DNA of 7,876 nucleotides from NCBI GenBank assembly GCA_031254675.1, contig JAIRTV010000395.1, positions 1 to 7,876 of the forward strand. Direction: 5' to 3'. A model generated the notes under the pieces. That model made no database searches, was not told the DNA's origin, and saw only the letters and a program-made list of their open reading frames with translations. Shown in pieces: positions 1-5,450 of this stretch. The translations under genes were made by a program, and so were the position numbers. Source of the DNA: Planctomycetaceae bacterium (lineage in GTDB: Bacteria > Planctomycetota > Planctomycetia > Pirellulales > Thermoguttaceae). How positions within the stretch are numbered: the stretch's first letter is position 1; the number at the start of each line of letters is the position of its first letter.

Positions 1-612
1 ACACAAAATCGCGACCGTTTCGAACCTCGTGATCGAACCCAAAATCGCGACCGTTTCGAACATCGTGACCGAACACAAAATCGCGACCGGTTCGAACGTC
101 GTGATCGTTCTCAAAATCGCAACAATTTCGAACATCGTGACCGCACACAAAATCGCGACCGTTTCGAACGTCGTGATCGCACACAAAATCGCGACCGTTT
201 CGAACCTCGTGATCGAACCCAAAATCGCGACAATTTCGAACCTCGTGATCGAACCCAAAACCGCGACCGTTTCGAACATCGTGACCGAACACAAAATCGT
301 GACAATTTCGAACGTCGTGATCGAACACAAAATCGCGACAATTTCGAACATCGCGATCGAACACCAAACCGCGACCATTTCGAACATCGTGACCGAACAC
401 AAAATCGCGACCGTTTCGAACATCGTGATCGAACCCAAAACCGTGACCGTTTCGAACGTCGCGATCGAACACAAAATCGTGACCGTTTCGAACATCGCGA
501 CCATTTTGAACGTCATGACCGCACACAAAACCGCGACCGTTTCGAACGTCATGACCGAACACAAAACCGCAACAATTTTGAACGTCGTGATCGTTTCGAA
601 CATCGCGACGAT
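1..612 (+). repeat. 36-bp tandem repeat inside the coding sequence
   Basis: Fourteen contiguous 36-bp units run from 1 to 504. A half unit follows at 505-522, then two more full units (523-594) and a half unit (595-612). Copies differ mainly at silent third positions (CGC/CGT/CGA, GAC/GAT, ACA/ACC) and at a few recurrent codons: CAT/CGT/CCT at the ninth residue and CGT/AAT at the sixth. The periodicity also keeps other frames open, which explains long spurious ORFs on both strands here. Confidence 0.92.
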
Positions 613-792
613 AGAGAAACCGATTCTAAAAATGATCGACAATCGTTTCCGAAAGATTCATCAGAAAACCGGCAAAAACCAAGACAACGTAAACCGTTTC
701 AAAAAAAGCCGATAAAAAATTTCAAAAATAACCGACAAAATAAAACGTCAAATATCCCCAATCCCAATCGTTTACGGAAAAATCCCCAATAA
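1..792 (+). CDS. 3' end of a gene for an arginine-rich, 12-residue-repeat protein (5' truncated)
   Basis: The frame starting at base 1 is open from the window edge to the TAA at 790-792, giving 263 residues with no in-frame start, so the gene begins upstream. Residues 1-204 are about sixteen copies of a 12-residue unit, consensus TQNRDRFEHRDR. The eighth residue is always Glu and the ninth varies among His, Arg and Pro. Two extra half-units lie near the end. Residues 205-263 lose the repeat and become a Lys/Arg/Asn/Gln-rich basic tail. No folded domain, signal peptide or membrane segment is visible. The tract is a disordered polyampholyte of Arg with Asp/Glu and one Phe per unit. Tails of this kind occur at the C-termini of RNA-acting proteins such as DEAD-box helicases and RluB-type pseudouridine synthases, but the catalytic part is outside the window. 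That reading is inference and the function is unknown. The composition and proper stop make this frame the coding one. Confidence 0.72.
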   Translation, partial: TQNRDRFEPRDRTQNRDRFEHRDRTQNRDRFERRDRSQNRNNFEHRDRTQNRDRFERRDRTQNRDRFEPRDRTQNRDNFEPRDRTQNRDRFEHRDRTQNRDNFERRDRTQNRDNFEHRDRTPNRDHFEHRDRTQNRDRFEHRDRTQNRDRFERRDRTQNRDRFEHRDHFERHDRTQNRDRFERHDRTQNRNNFERRDRFEHRDDRETDSKNDRQSFPKDSSENRQKPRQRKPFQKKPIKNFKNNRQNKTSNIPNPNRLRKNPQ

Positions 793-860
793 AATCGTAA
801 CTCTATTGTAACTATTTTCAAATAAAGAATATAAAGTCGATTCTAAAAATTTATGTAAGG

Positions 861-934
861 ATCAAATGAAAGCGTTAGTAGGACATTTCTGAGATAAATT
901 GTCATATGTTGTCTCACTAATGCTTTCACTTGAC
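861..934. terminator. Long imperfect inverted repeat between convergent genes, probable bidirectional terminator
   Basis: The arms 861-885 and 910-934 are 25 nt each and complementary except at five positions, several of which become G-U pairs in RNA. The loop is 24 nt. The element sits between the stop of the plus-strand gene (792) and the stop of the minus-strand gene (943-945), about 9 nt beyond the latter. A T-rich run (CTCTTTTATTATTT) follows on the plus strand. On the minus strand the next T-run is further away. An alternative inner hairpin can form between GAGATAA (891-897) and TTGTCTC (909-915). The stem is long for a simple terminator, so a degenerate miniature element is possible. 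The rest of the 793-942 gap shows nothing else. Confidence 0.5.
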
Positions 935-942
935 CTCTTTTA

Positions 943-3309
943 TTATTTCAACAAGAGAATATTCCCTGTCCATTGGGATTGCGGCACGGAAATTGTTTCG
1001 CCGGCTTTTAACTGAATCGAATAAACCGACATTTTCGTTTTGCCGCCGTCCGTGTAATAAAGAGCGTCTTTTTGAACAAGTTTCCAATTACCAAGCAATT
1101 CCAATTCCTTGGATCCGGTCAAAAGAAAAAGTTCCGCATCTTTTTTCGCCGTAACGTTAAGAATCGGATTTTCGCCGCCGAATGTTTGGGTAAAGAAAAC
1201 AGGTCTTTCCTTAGTGCTTTGAAATTGTCTCGGAATCTCTTTCCAAACATAATTCCTGTTGCCAAAAGCAACCGCATCGTTCTTAAATTCTTGAATCGCA
1301 CAATGTTCACCGCGAACAGAAAACAATGCGGTTTCATAATTGATTGATTTACGATACCAAGGATTTTCCGCTCCATGACTTCGCGGATTCTTTTTATAAT
1401 AAAAATATCCATCTTCGGCGCCTATCAATATGTCGGGAATACCGTTGTTGTCAAAATCAACAATCGTCGGGCTAGTACTATGACCACTGACATTTCGACG
1501 ATCAATCTGTTTCTTATTTCGGAATCTCCAAGTTCCGTTTTCGTACTTTATTTGTTGGAAGGCGTCGGCGTTGGTTGAATTAACAAAAAAATCAACCGCC
1601 CCATCACCATCATAATCCGCGAAACAAATTTTCCGGCGTCCACTTCCTCCTGATTTTCTAGCGTTTAACTGAATCGGTTTCTCGTTTTCGTCCACAAAAA
1701 CACGTTTCGGTGGAAGAAGAACAAGTTGATTATTGATCTTTTTTCGTTCAAAAAAAGCAAGAAATCCTTCGTGGTCAAGCATTAACAAATCGACAAGTCC
1801 GTCTTTGTTCCAATCAAACATCACTGGTGTTGTCCGCCATTGCGTCAACAAACCTTTGCCTTCGGGACGCAGCCAACCGTAAGCCAATTTTGGTTGTTCG
1901 TTTTCCCATTCGACTTCAACCGGTTGCGGAGCGGCAAGTTTGGGAACGGTTTTCGTGCCGATATTGCGAAACCAAATGACTTTGCCCCAAATTGAATTTG
2001 CCATAATATCCGGCAACTCATCGCCATCCCAATCCGCAACCGTCAATGTGGTATAACCCCATTTTGCTTCGACGGGTCCTTGAATGGAACCATTGACGCC
2101 AGCCATGATACGAAAAACCTTCCCGTCAACTTCCAATCTTTTCGGCGCATTCCATTTCGGCGGATCAACCCCGCGACCGCTCAGATTTTCGATAAACTCA
2201 ATGTAACCGGAAGCGTTACCACAAATCAAATCATCATCGCCGTCGTTGTCCCAATCAAAACCGCAAGGTGTTACAAGAGCGCCGCATTTTAATTCGTCGG
2301 CTTCTTGCTTGAAATATTTCGGTTCCAGAAATACGGGACGATTATTTTTGAGTTGACCGGTATTTTCAATGAAAGCGACTCGTCCGTCTTCATCGCCGCA
2401 AATCAAATCGAAATCGCCGTCGCCATCCCAATCAAACGCCACCGGCGTAATCATTCCCATGTCCATGACAAGCGGCAATCCATTCTGTAACGTCAATTGA
2501 ACACCTTTCAAGTATTTCGGTTCTGTTCGAGTTCCGACATTTTCGAAATAGGTAAAACTGTCCTTAAATTCGCCGCAAATAATATCGAGATCGCCGTCGC
2601 CGTCCCAATCAAGCATATTGGGACAAGGCCAACCATACGTTTCAAGATTTTTATTTTCCGTATCTTTTAACAGAAATGGTGTTGCATAAATTGGTTGTTC
2701 GTTTGTTCCGGTGTTTTTGGCAACATAAAGATAGCCGTGTGTTTGATCATTTTTCCAATTTCCATGTTCATCGTAGGCGTTATCCCAACCGTAATCGCTC
2801 CAATCGTCGATCCCGATCAACATATCGGTTGTACCATCGCCGTCGTAATCAACATATTTCCACATATTACCACGAATATTTTTCGGGTGAACATTTGCCG
2901 GAAGTGGAAGTTTGACCGGTTTTTCTGTACCGGTTTTGGCAAAATCGGGATATTCGTTTGCCGGCGTCAACACACGCGGTTTGCCGTTAACGTAACTGAC
3001 TTGAACATTGATTTTGCCGTTGCTGATTCGCCGTGCTTTTTTGAACACCGGCATTGTGTCGGCTGTGCCGGGATGTTCAAAAACATACGTTCCGTTGTAA
3101 GGAACACATTCACAGGAAATCACTAAATCCGTGAAACCATCGTTGTTGACATCCATTGGAACCGGCCACGCCCAAAGTCCAACACCAAGATCAACAACTA
3201 ATCCGGGATTATTGTACTTTAACCGTTCCAACTGCGGTTCCGACTCTTGAGCCGAAAGCAATAACGTACCAAAAACAAACAACACTACACACAAAAAATT
3301 CTTTCTCAT
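943..3309 (-). CDS. Secreted FG-GAP/VCBS repeat protein (788 aa)
   Basis: I place the start at the ATG 3309-3307, not at the upstream in-frame codon at 3357. It follows AGAAAGG at 7-nt spacing and begins a clean signal peptide (MRKNFLCVVLFVFGTLLLSA, residues 1-20, no lipobox). The mature protein carries nine copies of the DxDxDGxxD calcium-binding loop typical of FG-GAP/VCBS blades. They lie near residues 53, 154, 234, 293, 352, 426, 499, 565 and 618, most followed by LI-x-G and an aromatic strand such as FIENTG. Nine loops suggest a beta-propeller or tandem propellers. Residues about 650-788 form a beta-rich tail ending in an AGETISVPQSQWTG motif, a type I associate with planctomycete exported proteins. 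The role is probably extracellular or periplasmic binding, perhaps of polysaccharide or protein. No catalytic motif is visible. The gene is monocistronic and convergent with the gene to its left. Confidence 0.88.
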   Translation of the reverse strand: MRKNFLCVVLFVFGTLLLSAQESEPQLERLKYNNPGLVVDLGVGLWAWPVPMDVNNDGFTDLVISCECVPYNGTYVFEHPGTADTMPVFKKARRISNGKINVQVSYVNGKPRVLTPANEYPDFAKTGTEKPVKLPLPANVHPKNIRGNMWKYVDYDGDGTTDMLIGIDDWSDYGWDNAYDEHGNWKNDQTHGYLYVAKNTGTNEQPIYATPFLLKDTENKNLETYGWPCPNMLDWDGDGDLDIICGEFKDSFTYFENVGTRTEPKYLKGVQLTLQNGLPLVMDMGMITPVAFDWDGDGDFDLICGDEDGRVAFIENTGQLKNNRPVFLEPKYFKQEADELKCGALVTPCGFDWDNDGDDDLICGNASGYIEFIENLSGRGVDPPKWNAPKRLEVDGKVFRIMAGVNGSIQGPVEAKWGYTTLTVADWDGDELPDIMANSIWGKVIWFRNIGTKTVPKLAAPQPVEVEWENEQPKLAYGWLRPEGKGLLTQWRTTPVMFDWNKDGLVDLLMLDHEGFLAFFERKKINNQLVLLPPKRVFVDENEKPIQLNARKSGGSGRRKICFADYDGDGAVDFFVNSTNADAFQQIKYENGTWRFRNKKQIDRRNVSGHSTSPTIVDFDNNGIPDILIGAEDGYFYYKKNPRSHGAENPWYRKSINYETALFSVRGEHCAIQEFKNDAVAFGNRNYVWKEIPRQFQSTKERPVFFTQTFGGENPILNVTAKKDAELFLLTGSKELELLGNWKLVQKDALYYTDGGKTKMSVYSIQLKAGETISVPQSQWTGNILLLK

Positions 3310-3316
3310 GGAATGA

Positions 3317-3323
3317 CCTTTCT
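3317..3323 (-). promoter_or_regulatory. Ribosome binding site deciding the start of the FG-GAP protein
   Basis: The minus strand reads AGAAAGG, 7 nt before the ATG at 3309. It sits inside the 16-codon in-frame extension that would start at 3357, so it favours the shorter protein that opens with a signal peptide. Confidence 0.7.
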
Positions 3324-3366
3324 GAAAAATAAAAGTTATTGAATTAGGGAAAGTCAAAATTGTCGA

Positions 3367-3385
3367 TTACAATTATTGATTGTAA
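3367..3385. promoter_or_regulatory. Dyad in the leader of the FG-GAP gene, operator candidate
   Basis: TTACAAT and ATTGTAA form perfect 7-bp arms around a 5-nt centre (TATTG). The dyad lies 58-76 nt before the chosen start codon. The symmetry and position suit a repressor site, but the all-but-one A/T arms make chance plausible. No regulator gene is present in the window. Confidence 0.3.
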
Positions 3386-3430
3386 CAATGAACATTCCCT
3401 GTTTCATTAGAAACGATAGATTAGTGAAAA

Positions 3431-3458
3431 GTTTTACCTGAAAATAGCTGTTTGGCAA
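3431..3458 (-). promoter_or_regulatory. Possible sigma70-like promoter of the FG-GAP gene
   Basis: On the minus strand TTGCCA (3458-3453) is separated by 16 nt from TAAAAC (3436-3431). The -10 box resembles the TAAAAT used in front of the Bax-inhibitor gene and the tRNA in this window. It would give a leader of about 115 nt that contains the TTACAAT dyad. A weaker alternative nearer the gene is TTGACT with a 17-nt spacer and TTTTAT. Confidence 0.33.
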
Positions 3459-3471
3459 GTGTAATTAGGCG

Positions 3472-3575
3472 ACAAACAGGATGTTATTTTACGACAAGTT
3501 GCTATACCGTAACTGTTTGCTTTTTGGCAAAATTAACACGATAAAAATTTTCGTAAAATCCTGTTGATCTTGTCG
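3472..3575. repeat. Nested inverted repeats in the large intergenic region, possible structured RNA
   Basis: ATTTTACGA (3486-3494) pairs perfectly with TCGTAAAAT (3551-3559). Just outside it, CAAACAGG (3473-3480) can pair with CCTGTTG (3560-3566) across a 5-nt bulge. CGACAAG (3492-3498) also matches CTTGTCG (3569-3575), which would compete with the first stem or form a pseudoknot. The surrounding 3386-3721 interval has no credible ORF; the few ATG-started frames are a dozen codons or fewer. This could be a small RNA, a regulatory leader or remnants of a repeat element. I cannot tell which. Confidence 0.3.
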
Positions 3576-3721
3576 AGAGATATTGGCAACTATTCGAAAC
3601 GTGTTTGACGATAAACGATACTAATTGCTGATATTGATGCAAGCAACTGCCAAAAAACGACGTTGATTGTCAATGGCGAATTTTGCGAATCGGTCAACGC
3701 AAGCGGAATAATTGATGGTGT

Positions 3722-3790
3722 TTTTATTTGAACACGGAAAATACAGAAAGACACGGAATTTTTTATTTTTCCGTGTCTTCCATGTTCAAT
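3722..3790. repeat. GAACACGGAA-type hairpin repeat (copy 1), likely terminator of the Bax-inhibitor gene
   Basis: Inner arms AGACACGGAA (3749-3758) and TTCCGTGTCT (3769-3778) are a perfect 10-bp match around a 10-nt A/T loop. Outer arms GAACACGGAA (3730-3739) and TTCCATGTTC (3778-3787) match with one G-T difference. The element begins 34 nt past the stop codon of the minus-strand gene at 3824 and is flanked by T-rich runs on both sides, so it could stop transcription in either direction. The same sequence family recurs at 4880-4986 and 5311-5338. Confidence 0.7.
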
Positions 3791-3823
3791 TTATTCTTTG
3801 AGCAAAGGTTTATTCTTGACGAA

Positions 3824-4567
3824 TTATTCCCGGCTGGACAGAAATAGTTGCAAAACATACCAGAACAGAATGAACAACGAGGCGAGTAGGGCGAGTGATG
3901 CGGCGACATGTTGTCCGATTCGGTAATGGTGTAAGACATTCGAGGTGTCGTACAAAATGTAACCGCAAGCCAGAGCAATCATCGCATAAATGAAAATAGG
4001 TCCCAAATGGAAACCAAACACAACAGCGAGAATAATCAACCCCAAAGCTGCCAATCCGCCAAACATAAGAAAAGTTCGCAAAAACGAGAAATCTTTCCGC
4101 GTAATAAAAACAGTCAGCGTCATCAAGGCAAATAGTCCGCCGGTTGCCCAGCCCGCCGAAACAATAATCTGAGGACCGTTGCCCACCAACAAGGCAATCG
4201 TCAACAACGGAAACAGAACTATTGAAGCAACAACAGCGTAAAGAGCTAATCCGGCAACTTGCATGATTGGATTTGCGGCGTTGCGTGCCCACGTATCGGC
4301 GACCCATTGAACCGCCATAAACAACCCAAGCACAACAAGCCACATAAAACCGTTGGTCATTGTTCCGGCGATGAGTTTTGCTTGTTCCATGCCGAGTAGA
4401 TTGAAGTAAAGGATTTCCAATCCAACCATCGACAAAACAGCGCCAACAAGATAAAAATAGGTTTTCGTAATAAACCCGGCGCGTTCTTCGGTGGCGGCGG
4501 CAGCGGCAAAAAGGTCTGTTGGGGCGTAAAATTCGTTGTTAAAAGTATTGGAATTGTTTGGGTTCAT
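3824..4567 (-). CDS. Bax inhibitor-1 (YccA/YbhL-type) family inner-membrane protein, 247 aa
   Basis: The start is the ATG at 4567-4565, preceded by AAGGAG at 8-nt spacing. A 32-codon in-frame extension to a TTG at 4663 has no such signal. After a polar N-terminus of about 34 residues come seven hydrophobic segments near residues 35-58, 72-93, 99-126, 134-157, 162-186, 189-209 and 222-242. This is the seven-helix BI-1/TMBIM layout, and the length is normal. The sixth helix ends in the family motif LYDTSNV, with the conserved Asp at residue 207. Family members are calcium-leak or stress-related membrane proteins; YccA of E. coli interacts with the FtsH protease. In my alignment by eye, the second conserved Asp in the last helix (the Asp171/Asp195 pair of Bacillus YetJ) is replaced by Ser230. 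The gene is transcribed alone, between its promoter at 4688-4717 and the hairpin at 3722-3790. Confidence 0.9.
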   Translation of the reverse strand: MNPNNSNTFNNEFYAPTDLFAAAAATEERAGFITKTYFYLVGAVLSMVGLEILYFNLLGMEQAKLIAGTMTNGFMWLVVLGLFMAVQWVADTWARNAANPIMQVAGLALYAVVASIVLFPLLTIALLVGNGPQIIVSAGWATGGLFALMTLTVFITRKDFSFLRTFLMFGGLAALGLIILAVVFGFHLGPIFIYAMIALACGYILYDTSNVLHHYRIGQHVAASLALLASLFILFWYVLQLFLSSRE

Positions 4568-4575
4568 TGTTTTTT

Positions 4576-4580
4576 CTCCT
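4576..4580 (-). promoter_or_regulatory. Ribosome binding site of the Bax-inhibitor gene
   Basis: AGGAG on the minus strand, within AAAAGGAG, lies 8 nt before the ATG at 4567. It is the strongest Shine-Dalgarno in the window and fixes the start against the longer TTG-initiated reading. Confidence 0.8.
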
Positions 4581-4687
4581 TTTCCAAAAACGGGAGTTGA
4601 CAAAAGTTTCCCTTTTGATTTTCTCTTTGACAATGCCGGATCGTTCAAAGCAAGATTGTTCAAAACGGACTAACAACAGTGTTGCTT

Positions 4688-4717
4688 ATTTTACTGAAAA
4701 CTGATTGCTATTGTCAA
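4688..4717 (-). promoter_or_regulatory. Sigma70-like promoter of the Bax-inhibitor gene
   Basis: TTGACA (4717-4712) matches the -35 consensus exactly. An 18-nt spacer leads to TAAAAT (4693-4688), five of six to the -10 consensus. The expected start of transcription is near 4681, giving a leader of about 110 nt. A small palindrome, CAACAGTGTTG (4675-4685), overlaps the expected start site and may be an operator. Confidence 0.68.
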
Positions 4718-4879
4718 GAGGTCTTTGAAAATTATTTGTAACGACCCAGTAGAACGTTCACACACAATACAAAACCGAAAAACCAAAAAGAGAAGACCTT
4801 TTCTTTAACTCAATATGACGAAACCGGCACAATCCTTCAAAACAATCCTTTCAAACAATCTTTCTTCTGGGAAGAAATG
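4718..4879. other. Intergenic stretch without recognised gene
   Basis: No credible coding frame or RNA gene is seen. The ATG at 4815 opens a frame that runs straight into the hairpin repeat and looks accidental. Two near-identical 13-bp direct repeats, ATCCTTCAAAACA (4832-4844) and ATCCTTTCAAACA (4845-4857), lie side by side. Confidence 0.5.
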
Positions 4880-4947
4880 GAACACAGAATACGCGGAAGG
4901 CACAGAAAAAATAAAAAAATTCCGCGTCTTTTGTGTTTTCTGTGTTC
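4880..4947. repeat. GAACACGGAA-type hairpin repeat (copy 2)
   Basis: The outer arms GAACACAGAA (4880-4889) and TTCTGTGTTC (4938-4947) are perfectly complementary. So are the inner arms ACGCGGAA (4891-4898) and TTCCGCGT (4920-4927). The centre is A-rich. The architecture matches the copy at 3722-3790, with an outer GAACAC-type pair enclosing an inner CGGAA pair. Compensating differences between copies (CGTG versus CGCG stems) suggest that pairing, not sequence alone, is kept. Confidence 0.75.
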
Positions 4948-4958
4948 TCTATTTTTTT

Positions 4959-4986
4959 GAATACAGAATACACGGAATATACAGAA
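4959..4986. repeat. Left arm of a 28-bp inverted repeat bracketing the 21-bp array
   Basis: This segment and the reverse complement of 5311-5338 agree at 23 of 28 positions. Both belong to the GAACACGGAA repeat family, being built from successive ACRGAA/ACGGAA blocks. The left arm directly follows copy 2 of the hairpin repeat, separated by a T-run. Confidence 0.7.
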
Positions 4987-5034
4987 AAATCAGATAAACA
5001 AAAAATAGGACGTGAACGATTACCAAAAAATCCC

Positions 5035-5223
5035 CTCATTCTGGTGCCAGAACAACTCATTCTGGCACCAGAATAACTCATTCTGGCACCAGAACAACTC
5101 ATTCTGGCACCAGAACAACTCATTCTGGCACCAGAATAACTCATTCTGGCACCAGAACAACTCATTCTGGCACCAGAATAACTCATTCTGGCACCAGAAT
5201 AACTCATTCTGGCACCAGAACAA
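5035..5223. repeat. Array of nine 21-bp palindromic tandem repeats
   Basis: Nine units of exactly 21 bp run without interruption. Each holds the interrupted palindrome TTCTGGCACCAGAA (6-bp arms, 2-bp centre) followed by a 7-bp linker, YAACTCA. The units are identical except for C or T at one linker position (order C,T,C,C,T,C,T,T,C) and a TG in place of CA at the centre of unit 1. Because 21 has no stop codon in several frames, long ORFs appear on both strands (for example NSFWHQN on plus), but none has a good start signal. The spacing, about two helical turns, puts every palindrome on the same DNA face. It has no CRISPR spacers. It could be an operator array, a series of hairpins in RNA or single-stranded DNA, or a minisatellite. 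Confidence 0.95.
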
Positions 5224-5250
5224 CTTAAAAACAATAACGAGGAAACTGAA

Positions 5251-5289
5251 TAGGACGGAGAACTTTCATCTCCGACCTAATTTTTCTTA
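5251..5289 (+). terminator. Intrinsic-terminator-like hairpin after the 21-bp array
   Basis: TAGGACGGAGA (5251-5261) pairs with TCTCCGACCTA (5269-5279) at 10 of 11 positions around the loop ACTTTCA. ATTTTTCTT follows immediately on the plus strand. No plus-strand gene lies upstream, so if it is real it would end a transcript that crosses the array. On the minus strand it lacks a U-run. Confidence 0.5.
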
Positions 5290-5310
5290 CAAAACGAGTT
5301 TTTCATTATA

Positions 5311-5338
5311 TTCTGTGTTTTCCGTCTATTCCGTGTTC
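5311..5338. repeat. Right arm of the 28-bp inverted repeat bracketing the 21-bp array
   Basis: This is the reverse complement of 4959-4986 with five differences. It continues as CAAATAAAA, whose complement resembles the TTTTATTTG that precedes the copy at 3730. It therefore looks like a half-copy of the same family in the opposite orientation. Confidence 0.7.
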
Positions 5339-5426
5339 AAATAAAATCACCGTCAAACGGAATATTCAAATGAAAGACTTTGTGTTGGCGACAAGTTAGA
5401 GAAAAGGTTTTGGTGAATTAGAATGA

Positions 5427-5450
5427 AATTGCGAGAAGAAGTTCGCAATT
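5427..5450 (-). terminator. Hairpin at the end of the flavoprotein gene
   Basis: AATTGCGA and TCGCAATT form a perfect 8-bp stem with an 8-nt loop, beginning within the stop codon at 5449-5451. The sequence after it on the minus strand (TCATTCTAATTC) is only loosely T-rich, so termination is plausible but weak. Confidence 0.42.

Noticed and set aside
111..341. Minus-strand ORF with SRFCVRSR repeats
   Set aside because: Another frame kept open by the same 36-bp periodicity, with no start signal.
29..715. A 228-codon plus-strand ORF with a KIATVSNIV repeat
   Set aside because: It is a frame shadow of the 36-bp repeat. The frame starting at base 1 gives a more plausible charged repeat and extends beyond it to a natural stop at 790-792.
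2695..3126. Plus-strand 143-codon ORF antisense to the FG-GAP gene
   Set aside because: It is the reverse reading of the repeated DxDxDG codons, with no ribosome binding site and no recognisable domain.
3763..4343. Alternative minus-strand ORFs of 71 and 177 codons over the Bax-inhibitor gene
   Set aside because: They overlap a clear seven-helix protein in other frames and have Cys-rich, unstructured composition.
5035..5223. CRISPR array
   Set aside because: Units are contiguous 21-mers with no variable spacers, and no cas genes are nearby.
4851..5344. ORFs over the 21-bp array in both directions (NSFWHQN, FWCQNEL and SGARMSY repeats)
   Set aside because: A 21-bp unit without stops opens several frames at once. 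The starts lack well-spaced Shine-Dalgarno sequences, and the ends run into hairpin repeats.
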